DNA from: an uncultured Eubacteriales bacterium
Lineage (GTDB): Bacteria > Bacillota > Clostridia > Lachnospirales > Cellulosilyticaceae
DNA length: 34,821 nt
NCBI GenBank assembly: GCA_900551325.1
Contig: URVM01000028.1
Coordinates: forward strand, 1 to 34,821
Direction: 5' to 3'
The position numbers and the translations under genes are program-made. Under the pieces are notes generated by a model that saw nothing but the letters and a program-made list of their open reading frames with translations, was not told the origin of the DNA and did no database searches. Below, piece after piece: positions 7,546 through 16,249 of the stretch. How positions within the stretch are numbered: position 1 is the stretch's first letter; each line of letters opens with the position of its first letter.

Positions 7546-8181
7546 TTATATAGATTTTGGATATAAAAATAAGTGAACCTTTGATAAACTGTCTTCATCA
7601 CCTACAAAATAATAAATATCTCCTTCTGCAAGTACCGCATAAGGACCTGGTGACATAAGTAATTTATTTCCTCTTTTTATACCTATAATGGTTGCACCTG
7701 TGTTGTGCCAAAAATTAATATCTTGTAATGATTGATTAAGGTATCTAGTATCTTTCGTAATCTCTATTTCAAAAGGTACAAACGGATTAATGGCACGGAA
7801 ACGATCAGTTTTATCTATTAACTCAGATAAATATTCATAGAGCTTTTCAACCTCTTTTTGCTGTCTATTGACACTGTTCATAATTTCTTGCTTTAACTCA
7901 CTAATCGTATGAATCTCTTGATACTGCTTAACAAACTCAGCTGCTTTTTCATAAGATTTAATAACTACTCCGCTACCTTTTGTTGTATCAACAATATCTA
8001 GGTCTGCCAAAACACAAATTGCACGTCTAGCTGTTTCTGATGACACTCCATATTGACTAGCTATAGCTGATCTTGCGTAGATTTTCTCTCCTACTTTATA
8101 CTGTTGCTTTACAATTTTAAATGCCAAATCTGTTGCAATTTGTTGGTATCTTGGCATATCTATTTTAACTTTTTCTTCCAT
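7546..8181 (-). CDS. busR: BusR-like GntR-family repressor with RCK_C domain
   Basis: A 211-residue regulator in three parts. Residues about 10-75 form a GntR winged helix (YARSAIASQYGVSSETARRA). Residues about 77-130 are charged and helical, predicted to be a coiled coil. Residues about 130-210 form a TrkA-C/RCK_C ligand domain (HNTGATIIGIKRGNKLL, then LAEGDIYYFVGDE). This order is that of BusR, which binds c-di-AMP through RCK_C and represses glycine-betaine importer genes in lactococci and streptococci. Its position directly upstream of a CBS-ATPase osmolyte importer, whose promoter carries a matching bipartite site, supports the same role. AAAGGAG lies about 8 nt before the ATG. The symbol is assigned by architecture and context, not by alignment. 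Confidence 0.82.
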   Translation of the reverse strand: MEEKVKIDMPRYQQIATDLAFKIVKQQYKVGEKIYARSAIASQYGVSSETARRAICVLADLDIVDTTKGSGVVIKSYEKAAEFVKQYQEIHTISELKQEIMNSVNRQQKEVEKLYEYLSELIDKTDRFRAINPFVPFEIEITKDTRYLNQSLQDINFWHNTGATIIGIKRGNKLLMSPGPYAVLAEGDIYYFVGDEDSLSKVHLFLYPKSI

Positions 8182-8330
8182 GCCAATCTCCTTTCCAGGT
8201 TCATTCCTTCTACTATATCATAATTAAATAGTTATCTCTATCATAAATATAAAACACTAGCTTTTCAAGTGGATGAAACTATTATAAAAATTATAACTAT
8301 CTACTAAAACACTGATTTTTTCATAAAAAA

Positions 8331-8365
8331 GAGCTATAAAACTACTTTTCTTAGTTTTATAGCTC
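8331..8365 (-). terminator. Terminator at the end of the glycan-degradation operon
   Basis: A perfect 13-bp stem GAGCTATAAAACT (8331-8343) pairs with 8353-8365 around a 9-nt loop, with a TTTTTT tail on the minus strand. It lies 40 bp past the GH38 stop codon. Confidence 0.88.
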
Positions 8366-8405
8366 CTAAATTTATACTATTGTAAAACCTTAGTTATAAA
8401 ATTTA

Positions 8406-11400
8406 TTAAAATTCTATACGTAAAGTTTTAATTTCATATGGTCCGAAATTGAGTTTGATAGGTTCATTTGTATACTTCTCACCTTCAGCACGTTCCATAA
8501 GGTCTGCTTCTTGCCATGCTTTTACAGGCATCGCTAAATCAAATGTTGCTTCTTGTTTACCACCTGTATATTCATGAGCACGAATAATAAGTGCTTTTCC
8601 ATCTTCTGAGCGTTTAACAGCATCTACTTCGATAAAGTTATTATCACAGCTTAAGAAACTGTATACCTCTTCATTTGCCTTACCTTCTACTACTTGTAGT
8701 GGGTTGTTAAGGAAGTAAGCATGTTTTTCTGTATCTGCTTCTACCCAGCTCTTAGCATGTGGTAAAAGTGAGTAAGTAAATTCATGTTCACCTTGATCTT
8801 GCTCTGTATCTGGGTGTGTAGCTGATTTAAGAAGAGTAAGTCTAATAGTATGATCTTTAATATCATGGCCATACTTACAATCGTTCATTAAACTTACACC
8901 ATAGTTACGCTCAGATAAGTCTACCCATTTATGTGCAACTGTCTCAAAGCGTGCCCAATCCCAGCTTGTATTCCAGTGAGTTGGACGTTGTACGTTACCG
9001 TATTGAACATCATAAGTTGCATAAGTTGAACGAATGTCTACTGGGAAAGCAACTTTCATAAGTTGTTTACGCTCTCTAAAGTCTACCCATGTTTTAAAGT
9101 CGATACGTTTATCTTCTTTATAGAATACCATGTCTTGCTTGATTGTTGTGTTCATATATTTCCATTCAAGACGAATAACCATTTGAAGTGGACCTACCTC
9201 TGTCACTTCCATACGTGTAAGATCTGTTACTTCGCGCATCTTCTCTTGATAGAAAATGTCAACATCCCAAGCTTCATGAGCAAGTGGCTTATCTTCAAAC
9301 ATTTGAATAACGTTAGCACGCTCACCCTCTTTAAGTACCTGACGACCTTCTTCTTTATCTTCTAAAGAAATAATATGACCACTTTCATTTAATACAGCTT
9401 TATAGTAAGGTGTTTCAATTACCTTATCTGTAAAAGTAAAGACTTGATCTTTATCTACTGTATCACAAGTTTTTTCCACAAGGCTAATTGTTTTCCATCC
9501 CATTGGTGGTATGTTATCCACATAAACCCAAGAACCATTGTGAGTTCTTTGAGACTCTAGTGTATTACCCTCTGCATCTTGGAAGTAACCTTCTTCTGTG
9601 TGTTCAATAAATGCTTTATCACTACGCATCCAGTTTGTACTATTAATAATAGTCCATTTTCTATTTTCTTTATGAAGTAAGTGATTAAGTGCACTTGTTT
9701 CGACTTCTTCAGCAATTGCTTTAGCTTGTTCGTAGTTTACATGACTATCTTCATATACTTCGTGAATAGATGAACCTGGAATAATATCATGGAACTGATG
9801 TGTTAATATGATTTTCCATCCATCAGTTAAAGTATCTTGTTTAGCTGCTTCAATACTACCTTTATCAAGTGCTTCTAGGGCTGTTAACCACTCTACTTTA
9901 CGATAGTAGTTTTCTAGGAAACGATTCATCTTCTTATTGTAAGCTTGGCTTGTATAAGTACCACGGTGGTATTCTAAGTAAAGCTCACCATCCCAAGTAT
10001 GTACATATTGATCTGTATTTGCTACCTTTTCTTGTAAGCCTTTAAAGTAATCAGCAGCTTTACCTGTTTCTAAAGTAGGAAGACCAGGCATCTTATCAAT
10101 ACGTCTACGAAGTTCTAGCATGTCACGGTTAACACCGCCACCACCATCGCCATATCCGTAAGAGATAAGCATTTCGTCTGTTAACTCTTTGTTGCTATAA
10201 GCATCATATACACCCTTTACAATCTTTGGTGTAAGGTGTCCATTGTATGTATAGAACCATGATCCTGGTTGACTCCAAGGCTCTGGTGCTGTAATAAAGT
10301 GAGTAAGTACTTCACTACCATCTATACCACGCCATTTAAATGTATCATGTGGCATACGATTGTATTGATTCCAACTAATTTTAGTTGTCATGAACATTGG
10401 AATACCTGATTTTTTAAGAATTTGAGGTAATGCCCATGAGTAACCAAATACATCTGGAAGCCATAAGTATTTAATCTCTTGTCCAAGTTCTTCTCTAAAG
10501 AACTTACCACCTATTAAGATTTGACGAGTTAAAGATTCACCTGAAGTAAGGTTACAGTCTGCTTCTACCCACATACCACCGTCAGCTTCCCATTTACCTT
10601 CTTTAACTTTTGCCTTAATCTTTTCAAACATCTCTGGGTAATCTTCTTTAATATACTCATAAAGCTGTGGCTGAGTTTGAAGGAAAGTATACTCTGGATA
10701 TTGTTCCATAAGTCTAAGTACTGTTGAGAAAGAACGTGCACATTTCTCTCTTGTATTTTTTAATCTCCAAAGCCATGCTACGTCAATATGTGTATGACCT
10801 ACACACTTAACCTTAATAAGACTTTGTTTATCCATTCCTTCAATAATCTCATTAAGAAGATCATCTGCTTCGTGTACTGAAGTGTAGAATGCTTCACTTC
10901 CTGGATATGACCAATCAATAAGCTTATATGCACGATCAAGTGCCATACGAAGTTGTGGTACTACTGGATCATATTCATTTAATACTTTTAAAGTTTCTAA
11001 TATAACTCTTGTCATATAGAAAAGATCATCAACCTTTTCATCTAACCAAGCAAGATCTGCACGATTTAAACGATGCTCTTGTGGTGTTGGTACGCCACCA
11101 CCTTCAAGACCTGACCATAATCTAAATGTAAAGTCTACTTGTGTTCCTGCTACATCATCATTTAAGAAAACTTCTTTATGATTTGAGTCTACGCCTTGGT
11201 AAGGCTCACCTGCTACATAGAGTAAAGACTCAAACCCAGAGTTGTTTCCTCCACCTGTATTACCAAAATCAAAAATACCTAATATCTTCTTACCTTCCCA
11301 AGACTTTGGTACATTTATTTCCTTGTGTAACCATAAATAACGATCACGACCACTCCATCTTTCTCCTATAGGCATTAAATCCCAACAAGCAAAGCTTGTT

Positions 11401-11531
11401 GGGACTTCAGGATTTGGGATACCAGAAGTATCTTCTTGTGCCAATAAGGATTCAAATGGAATAATGTCTCTGTAACGATAATTTGCAAGTTCATGAAGTC
11501 TAGCTTCTAGTTTTCTATCTGTAAGAAACAT
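8406..11531 (-). CDS. GH38 alpha-mannosidase, cytosolic
   Basis: A 1041-residue family 38 glycoside hydrolase that removes alpha-linked mannose with retention. The catalytic domain starts with the zinc-binding HTHIDVAW (His246, Asp250). It includes the nucleophile Asp360 in LWLPDVFGYS and the later zinc-ligand region HQFHDIIPGSS. The C-terminal half is the usual beta-sandwich. There is no signal peptide, so it should act on imported oligosaccharide. Length fits bacterial GH38 enzymes (about 850-1050). GGGGGAAG precedes the ATG. It is the last gene of the operon, 27 bp after the GH130 gene. With GH130 it would strip alpha-mannose to expose the beta-mannosyl core of N-glycans; that substrate is inferred from the neighbours. 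Confidence 0.95.
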   Translation of the reverse strand: MFLTDRKLEARLHELANYRYRDIIPFESLLAQEDTSGIPNPEVPTSFACWDLMPIGERWSGRDRYLWLHKEINVPKSWEGKKILGIFDFGNTGGGNNSGFESLLYVAGEPYQGVDSNHKEVFLNDDVAGTQVDFTFRLWSGLEGGGVPTPQEHRLNRADLAWLDEKVDDLFYMTRVILETLKVLNEYDPVVPQLRMALDRAYKLIDWSYPGSEAFYTSVHEADDLLNEIIEGMDKQSLIKVKCVGHTHIDVAWLWRLKNTREKCARSFSTVLRLMEQYPEYTFLQTQPQLYEYIKEDYPEMFEKIKAKVKEGKWEADGGMWVEADCNLTSGESLTRQILIGGKFFREELGQEIKYLWLPDVFGYSWALPQILKKSGIPMFMTTKISWNQYNRMPHDTFKWRGIDGSEVLTHFITAPEPWSQPGSWFYTYNGHLTPKIVKGVYDAYSNKELTDEMLISYGYGDGGGGVNRDMLELRRRIDKMPGLPTLETGKAADYFKGLQEKVANTDQYVHTWDGELYLEYHRGTYTSQAYNKKMNRFLENYYRKVEWLTALEALDKGSIEAAKQDTLTDGWKIILTHQFHDIIPGSSIHEVYEDSHVNYEQAKAIAEEVETSALNHLLHKENRKWTIINSTNWMRSDKAFIEHTEEGYFQDAEGNTLESQRTHNGSWVYVDNIPPMGWKTISLVEKTCDTVDKDQVFTFTDKVIETPYYKAVLNESGHIISLEDKEEGRQVLKEGERANVIQMFEDKPLAHEAWDVDIFYQEKMREVTDLTRMEVTEVGPLQMVIRLEWKYMNTTIKQDMVFYKEDKRIDFKTWVDFRERKQLMKVAFPVDIRSTYATYDVQYGNVQRPTHWNTSWDWARFETVAHKWVDLSERNYGVSLMNDCKYGHDIKDHTIRLTLLKSATHPDTEQDQGEHEFTYSLLPHAKSWVEADTEKHAYFLNNPLQVVEGKANEEVYSFLSCDNNFIEVDAVKRSEDGKALIIRAHEYTGGKQEATFDLAMPVKAWQEADLMERAEGEKYTNEPIKLNFGPYEIKTLRIEF

Positions 11532-11558
11532 TATTTCTTCCCCCTTATATCTATTTAA

Positions 11559-12548
11559 TTATAGTGAATTATTTTTAACGTATTCTACTAACTCATCTAC
11601 TTGTGCAAATGCAAGACCTGTTACAGTATCTGCACATCCGTAGTAAATTGCAATTCTTCCTGTTTCAGCATCTGTAAGTGCTGCACATGGGAATGCTACG
11701 TTTGGAACGTCACCTACACACTCGTATAACTCTTGTGGTGAAAGAAGGTATGGTTTAGTTCTGTATTTAACGATCCATGGCTTATCAATATCAAGGATAG
11801 CAGCACCAAAGCTATATACGAAACCATTGCAGCTATTAAGAACACCGTGGTAGATCATTAACCAACCTTCTGTAGTTTCGATAGGGATTGGGCCTGCACC
11901 AATTTTTGTTGATTGCCATGCAGAATCATCACCTTTAATTGTTGACATTACATGTCTATGTTTACCCCAGAATTCCATATCTGGACTTTGGCTGTAGAAA
12001 ATATCTCCAAATGGAGTATGTCCTGTATCAGATGGTCTACTTACCATTCCGTAAAGACCATTAATCTTTCTTGGGAACATAACACCATTTCTGTTGTATG
12101 GTAAGAAAGCATTTTCTAATTGATGGAAAGTTTTAAAGTCAAATGTGTAAGCCACACCAATAGTTGGTCCATGGTATCCATTACACCATGTAATGTAGTA
12201 TCTATCTTCGATGAAGCATACACGTGGGTCATAACGGTATTCTCTGTTAAGAATTTCTGCATCTTCACCTTCAAATGTGATTGGCTCATGGTTGATATTC
12301 CAGTTAATACCATCATCACTGAAACCAGCAAAGATATCCATGCTTCTTGATTTGCTGTCACATCTAAATACACCAGCAAATTTACCTTCAAATGGTACTA
12401 CAGCACTGTTGAAAATACTGTTTGATGAAGGAATTGCATTTCTTTTAATAACTGGGTTGTTTGAATATCTCCAAACTACATCTGTACAACCTTCTGGTCT
12501 ATCTTGCCATGGAATATTTGGTAATGCTTGTCCAATAATTTTAGTCAT
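11559..12548 (-). CDS. GH130 beta-mannoside phosphorylase
   Basis: A 329-residue five-bladed beta-propeller enzyme. The GH130 pattern is visible in SSNSIFNSAVVPFEGKFAGV (about 41-60), GFSDDGINWNI, and YDPRVCFIED, where Asp107 is the probable general acid. Family members phosphorolyse beta-1,4-mannosides to mannose-1-phosphate. The sequence resembles the group that includes UhgbMP and BT1033, which act on Man-beta-1,4-GlcNAc from N-glycans; this assignment is from memory of their sequence style. Mannooligosaccharide phosphorylase (mannan use) is the alternative. It lacks a signal peptide. AAAGGAG lies 8 nt before the ATG. It sits between lacI and the GH38 gene with 27-bp gaps. Confidence 0.9.
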   Translation of the reverse strand: MTKIIGQALPNIPWQDRPEGCTDVVWRYSNNPVIKRNAIPSSNSIFNSAVVPFEGKFAGVFRCDSKSRSMDIFAGFSDDGINWNINHEPITFEGEDAEILNREYRYDPRVCFIEDRYYITWCNGYHGPTIGVAYTFDFKTFHQLENAFLPYNRNGVMFPRKINGLYGMVSRPSDTGHTPFGDIFYSQSPDMEFWGKHRHVMSTIKGDDSAWQSTKIGAGPIPIETTEGWLMIYHGVLNSCNGFVYSFGAAILDIDKPWIVKYRTKPYLLSPQELYECVGDVPNVAFPCAALTDAETGRIAIYYGCADTVTGLAFAQVDELVEYVKNNSL

Positions 12549-12575
12549 AATCTTTCTCCTTTGATTAGATATATA

Positions 12576-13592
12576 TTAATTAATCTTCCTTACGGATTGT
12601 CTATAAACAGTATCACCTGTTACAAAAATGCGACTTTGACTATCTCGGTCACCATTTTGAATCTTATCAATCATAAGGTTTGTTGCTTTTTCAGTCATTA
12701 CTTCTACATTAACGGCTACTGTCGTTAATTTAGGGTTTGAGAGCTCTGCATAAATATCATTATCAAAACCTACTACTGAAACATCTTCAGGTACTCGGTA
12801 GCCTTTACTTACAAGATGTTGCACAAATTTATATGCAGTATCATCACAATTGCATACAAAAGCTGTTGGCATCTCTTGTGGTAAAACAAACTCTATTTCT
12901 TCATTAAACTCATCTCTATCCGGAATAATACAATCATGCTTAATAGGTAGGTTAGAACCCATAAGAGATCTACAATAACCTAAGAAACGATCTTGAATAC
13001 TACTTGTAGCATTGATATTACCCACAAATCCAATATGTACATGCCCACACTTTTTCAAGTAATTGGTAATCTCAAATGTACTATAATAGTTATCCGTTAC
13101 AATGCAATCAACACTTACATCAGCGTTATAACAATCTAGAAAAAGCATAGGAATCTTCAGATCTTTAATCATAGCAATATGTTGTTTTTTAACATCACCA
13201 AGGACAATAACTCCTCCCACATTACTATCATTAAACCATTTATTAAGCTCTACAGCACTTGGAGTATTTACACCTAAAGGAAATAGATTACACATATAAC
13301 CTTTTTGTGTTAAGCTTGACGCCAGTTTCTGATAAAATCTTAAATAAAATGTTGTGTATTCTTTTGCATCCACATACTTTTCTTGCACCATAATTACTAC
13401 ATTTTTTGTACCTACTGTAGCTGTATCAGCACCAGGTAACTTATAGCCTAATTCCTGTGCCACTTCTTTAATTTTTTGTCTGAGTTCTTCACTTACCCCA
13501 TCTTGATCTTTTAAAGCTTTAGATACTGTTACTTTACTAATTCCTAATTGATCTGCAATATATTGCATTGTAACTGATTTTTTTCTTCTCAT
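12576..13592 (-). CDS. LacI-family transcriptional regulator of the glycan operon
   Basis: A 338-residue repressor. An N-terminal LacI helix-turn-helix (YIADQLGISKVTVSKALKDQ) is followed by the hinge region and a periplasmic-binding-like sugar-sensing domain (VGGVIVLGDVKK, HIGFVGNINATSSIQDRFLGY, VSVVGFDNDIYAE). I use ATG at 13592. An in-frame GTG at 13607 is weaker because the GAGGGG ribosome site lies inside that extension. It has its own promoter (13630-13658) yet continues into GH130 and GH38 with 27-bp gaps, so it probably autoregulates and drives the tail of the operon. A shared ACTTAACAAA motif upstream of its promoter and at the GH18 and lpl promoters is a candidate operator. Confidence 0.92.
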   Translation of the reverse strand: MRRKKSVTMQYIADQLGISKVTVSKALKDQDGVSEELRQKIKEVAQELGYKLPGADTATVGTKNVVIMVQEKYVDAKEYTTFYLRFYQKLASSLTQKGYMCNLFPLGVNTPSAVELNKWFNDSNVGGVIVLGDVKKQHIAMIKDLKIPMLFLDCYNADVSVDCIVTDNYYSTFEITNYLKKCGHVHIGFVGNINATSSIQDRFLGYCRSLMGSNLPIKHDCIIPDRDEFNEEIEFVLPQEMPTAFVCNCDDTAYKFVQHLVSKGYRVPEDVSVVGFDNDIYAELSNPKLTTVAVNVEVMTEKATNLMIDKIQNGDRDSQSRIFVTGDTVYRQSVRKIN

Positions 13593-13629
13593 TGTATTAC
13601 CCCTCACTTAACACACTTGTCTCTATCTT

Positions 13630-13658
13630 ATTATCAATTGCAAATATGACTTAGTCAA
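13630..13658 (-). promoter_or_regulatory. Promoter of lacI (internal to the glycan operon)
   Basis: On the minus strand, TTGACT (13653-13658) and GATAAT (13630-13635) are separated by 17 bp, in the 77-bp gap after the transglutaminase-like gene. No hairpin terminator precedes it, so it adds to read-through from upstream. Confidence 0.72.
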
Positions 13659-13661
13659 GTA

Positions 13662-13671
13662 TTTGTTAAGT
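13662..13671 (-). promoter_or_regulatory. Candidate LacI operator upstream of the lacI promoter
   Basis: ACTTAACAAA on the minus strand, directly upstream of the TTGACT -35. The same ten bases occur at the GH18 promoter (21132-21141) and in the lpl leader (25751-25760, opposite orientation). Confidence 0.4.
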
Positions 13672-13684
13672 ATTTTTTGCTTTT

Positions 13685-16237
13685 TTAACCTAAATATTTA
13701 AGTAACAGTTCTCCAATTCCTACATTGTATCCTGCCCATGCATATTTAGCCTTCATCGGTGCGTACATATCGTAAGCTAGAGGTAGTTTTTTATCATGTA
13801 TTTCAAAGGCTTCGTATAAACTATCCATCACTACTTCATCTTTTCTTACAAAAAGTTGTATATGAGGTAATACTTCAAGCACTTTTCTAAGTGTAGGGTC
13901 ATTTATATCTTTTGAATCTTTAAGAATGAATAAAATATGTGGCATAGCCGCTTTATACTTATCTACACTCTCAAGCATTTCATTTAATAAGTGTTCAGTT
14001 GGCTCTCCACTTACTTCTAAGTAAGCTACAATAGCTGGTGTAGTATCTGCTAAAAGTTCACTTACACATTTTACTTCACCTTCTAGAGTCATAACCTCTT
14101 CATCACTTATTTCCACTGTCTTTTTAGTATCTTCTTCATGGCGAATAGCAAGACATACTGTAGATCGTTTGTCTTCTTCTACTTCCACATAGTACATACG
14201 TACATGAAGTGTACCATCTGCTAATCTATTGGTTGTTATAATACGATAATCTCCTACTTCTAACTCAACCTCTATGTTCTCATCTTCTATAGATAAATTA
14301 TCATATTCAAGACTTGTGTAAACACCTTTTTCAAATCTAGCAATAGTAAAGTTTCTATAGTAATCAAAAGCTTGCTCTATATCTTCTTTTACTAATTTAA
14401 GTGTTCCTGTCTTTACAACTTGTGCTACTTCACCTGTTAGGTTAATCCAATTACCATCTTTATAATAAGCTACTGTATTATTCTCTTTAATATATTTTGC
14501 AGGTACACCAAGTGTTCTACAAAGTGCTACAAAAAGAACTTTACGTGAAGCATCACTTCCTACTTGAAGGTCAAATAAACCAACTGGTCGTGTATAAACT
14601 AATGAATAGTTAGTTTCTTCACCATGTTTAATCTTCTCCATAATGTAGTTATAAGCTACTTCTGGATTTAATTTAAACTTAGCCCCTTCTTCTTCGCTTA
14701 AACGATTTAATAGTGGCGTTCTATAAGCTTCTATCATCTCAGAAGCCACCCTAGGAGCAAGTATATAGTTTACAAAGATATCTTCTTCATAATCTCCTTT
14801 AAACTCTAGTGCACTTTGAAGATGGTCTTTTAAGATAGTACACGTAATATCTGTAAAGTCTTTCTTCTTAAGTGTGTTAAGAAGCTTAACTTTATCTTCA
14901 AGTAATGAAGATGTTTCACTATCTTCAAAGAAGCTTATGATCTCAGAGTAATTACCAAGAGATTTTTCTAATATCTCGGCTACTTCACTTTCAAATGGTG
15001 CATAGTTCTTAGCAAAGTTTGTAGCTTTTTCACCTGTATAGAAAGTTTCTTTATAGGAACCACGAACTTCTAAAGCATGTGCATGCTTTCTTTCGTGTGT
15101 AAGCTTAATCTCTTCACTTAACTCTTCCTCTACCGGTACCTTACCTTCTGCTGGTATCATTGTAAAATCTACTATACCTGCATCTTTTACCATTTCTTCT
15201 GGTATAACAAGTTCTACAGTGTCTACTTGTCTTACATCTACTTTCATAGAAATGTGTTTATCATCTTTATAAGCATAAAGCATCAAGTCTCCAAGACCTG
15301 TTACAAAGCTTGCTTCACCTAAATGATTTACTTCAAGTTCTGTTAAAGGATAAAGTTCTGAGTAGTTAACAAGTTCAAAACGCACTTTAGCACCAAGTAA
15401 AGGATTCCCTTTTGAATCTTTTACTTTTACGCTAAGACGTTTAACTTCTGCGTAATGATTAAGTACATTGACTTCTGCAATACGGTCTGTTTGATATACA
15501 CATTCTTCATCTTGCTTAAAGTTTGAAAATGCTCTTGTATGAATAAGCATCCCCTTTGATGCAGGTAGCATGAACCAACCTGTATCAAGCTTCATCTCTG
15601 GTTCACAAGCACCTAAAAAGTGCCACTCACCATCAATCCAAGCTTCTGTCCAAGCATGGTTATCATCACAATGTGCCCATCTTGGTGCATAAACCTGTCT
15701 TGCAGGAATCCCTATAGAACGAAGGGCAGCTGTAGCAAGTGTAGATTCTTCTCCACATCTACCATAAGTGTTTTTAAGCACTGTAAATGGTGATGCTGTA
15801 CGAATATCTGTTGATTGATAAGTTGCCTTTTCGAAGCACCAATAGTTGGTCTCTATTGTTGCTTCATGCATATTCATATCTTTAACTCGTGGATAAAGTT
15901 CTTCAAAGAAAAGATCTTTGTAGTACTCTACATGCTCGTTATTTACACGGTATTGAAGTACATATTGAAGGAAAAGTTCTCCTTCTAATTTATCACCCCA
16001 AGGTACCATCTTTCTTACAGCAAGTGCTTGTCTTACAAATTTAAGGAAAAGCTCTCCTTCATAGTTTGCAAGGTCATGCTCTGGCATATAAGCATAAAGG
16101 TATTTTAGGCAAATGGCTTCTTCTTCTGTACAAGTATCTAAAACACTAAATAACTCCTTGAATCTACCTTTTGCCATTTCTTTTACATACTCAAAACGTT
16201 TTTCAATGATTTGTTGTAACTCTAAGGATACTAACAT
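13685..16237 (-). CDS. Transglutaminase-fold (Cys-His) protein of the glycan operon
   Basis: An 850-residue cytosolic protein. Residues about 140-215 form a transglutaminase core: Cys161 in GRCGEEST and His194 in DDNHAWTEAW, with Glu212 in GACEPE at the usual Asp position. Residues about 265-345 look like an Ig-like/carboxypeptidase-regulatory domain (KDSKGNPLLGAKVRFEL). A second, degenerate core at about 545-605 has Ser/Asp instead of Cys (GSDASRKVLFVALCRTLGVPA). The C-terminus may be thioredoxin-like without CxxC. The fold includes proteases, transglutaminases and eukaryotic peptide:N-glycanase. Among N-glycan enzymes it may release glycans from peptides or cut peptides, but this is a hypothesis. 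GGAGG precedes the ATG; the CBM9-like gene is 12 bp upstream. Confidence 0.8.
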   Translation of the reverse strand: MLVSLELQQIIEKRFEYVKEMAKGRFKELFSVLDTCTEEEAICLKYLYAYMPEHDLANYEGELFLKFVRQALAVRKMVPWGDKLEGELFLQYVLQYRVNNEHVEYYKDLFFEELYPRVKDMNMHEATIETNYWCFEKATYQSTDIRTASPFTVLKNTYGRCGEESTLATAALRSIGIPARQVYAPRWAHCDDNHAWTEAWIDGEWHFLGACEPEMKLDTGWFMLPASKGMLIHTRAFSNFKQDEECVYQTDRIAEVNVLNHYAEVKRLSVKVKDSKGNPLLGAKVRFELVNYSELYPLTELEVNHLGEASFVTGLGDLMLYAYKDDKHISMKVDVRQVDTVELVIPEEMVKDAGIVDFTMIPAEGKVPVEEELSEEIKLTHERKHAHALEVRGSYKETFYTGEKATNFAKNYAPFESEVAEILEKSLGNYSEIISFFEDSETSSLLEDKVKLLNTLKKKDFTDITCTILKDHLQSALEFKGDYEEDIFVNYILAPRVASEMIEAYRTPLLNRLSEEEGAKFKLNPEVAYNYIMEKIKHGEETNYSLVYTRPVGLFDLQVGSDASRKVLFVALCRTLGVPAKYIKENNTVAYYKDGNWINLTGEVAQVVKTGTLKLVKEDIEQAFDYYRNFTIARFEKGVYTSLEYDNLSIEDENIEVELEVGDYRIITTNRLADGTLHVRMYYVEVEEDKRSTVCLAIRHEEDTKKTVEISDEEVMTLEGEVKCVSELLADTTPAIVAYLEVSGEPTEHLLNEMLESVDKYKAAMPHILFILKDSKDINDPTLRKVLEVLPHIQLFVRKDEVVMDSLYEAFEIHDKKLPLAYDMYAPMKAKYAWAGYNVGIGELLLKYLG

Positions 16238-16249
16238 GGTGTTACCTCC

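Noticed and set aside
8228..8300. ATAGTTAT ... ATAACTAT inverted repeat upstream of the BusR-like gene as an autoregulatory site
   Set aside because: The arms are only 8 bp, very AT-rich and 57 bp apart, and lack the GTAAC core spacing seen at the importer promoter.
9063..9365. Open frames antisense to the GH38 gene
   Set aside because: They lie within a well-supported coding region with clear family motifs, have no ribosome sites, and their translations are not recognisable.
13593..13607. GTG start for the LacI regulator five codons upstream
   Set aside because: The GAGGGG ribosome site for the ATG at 13592 lies inside this extension, and the GTG itself has no site upstream.
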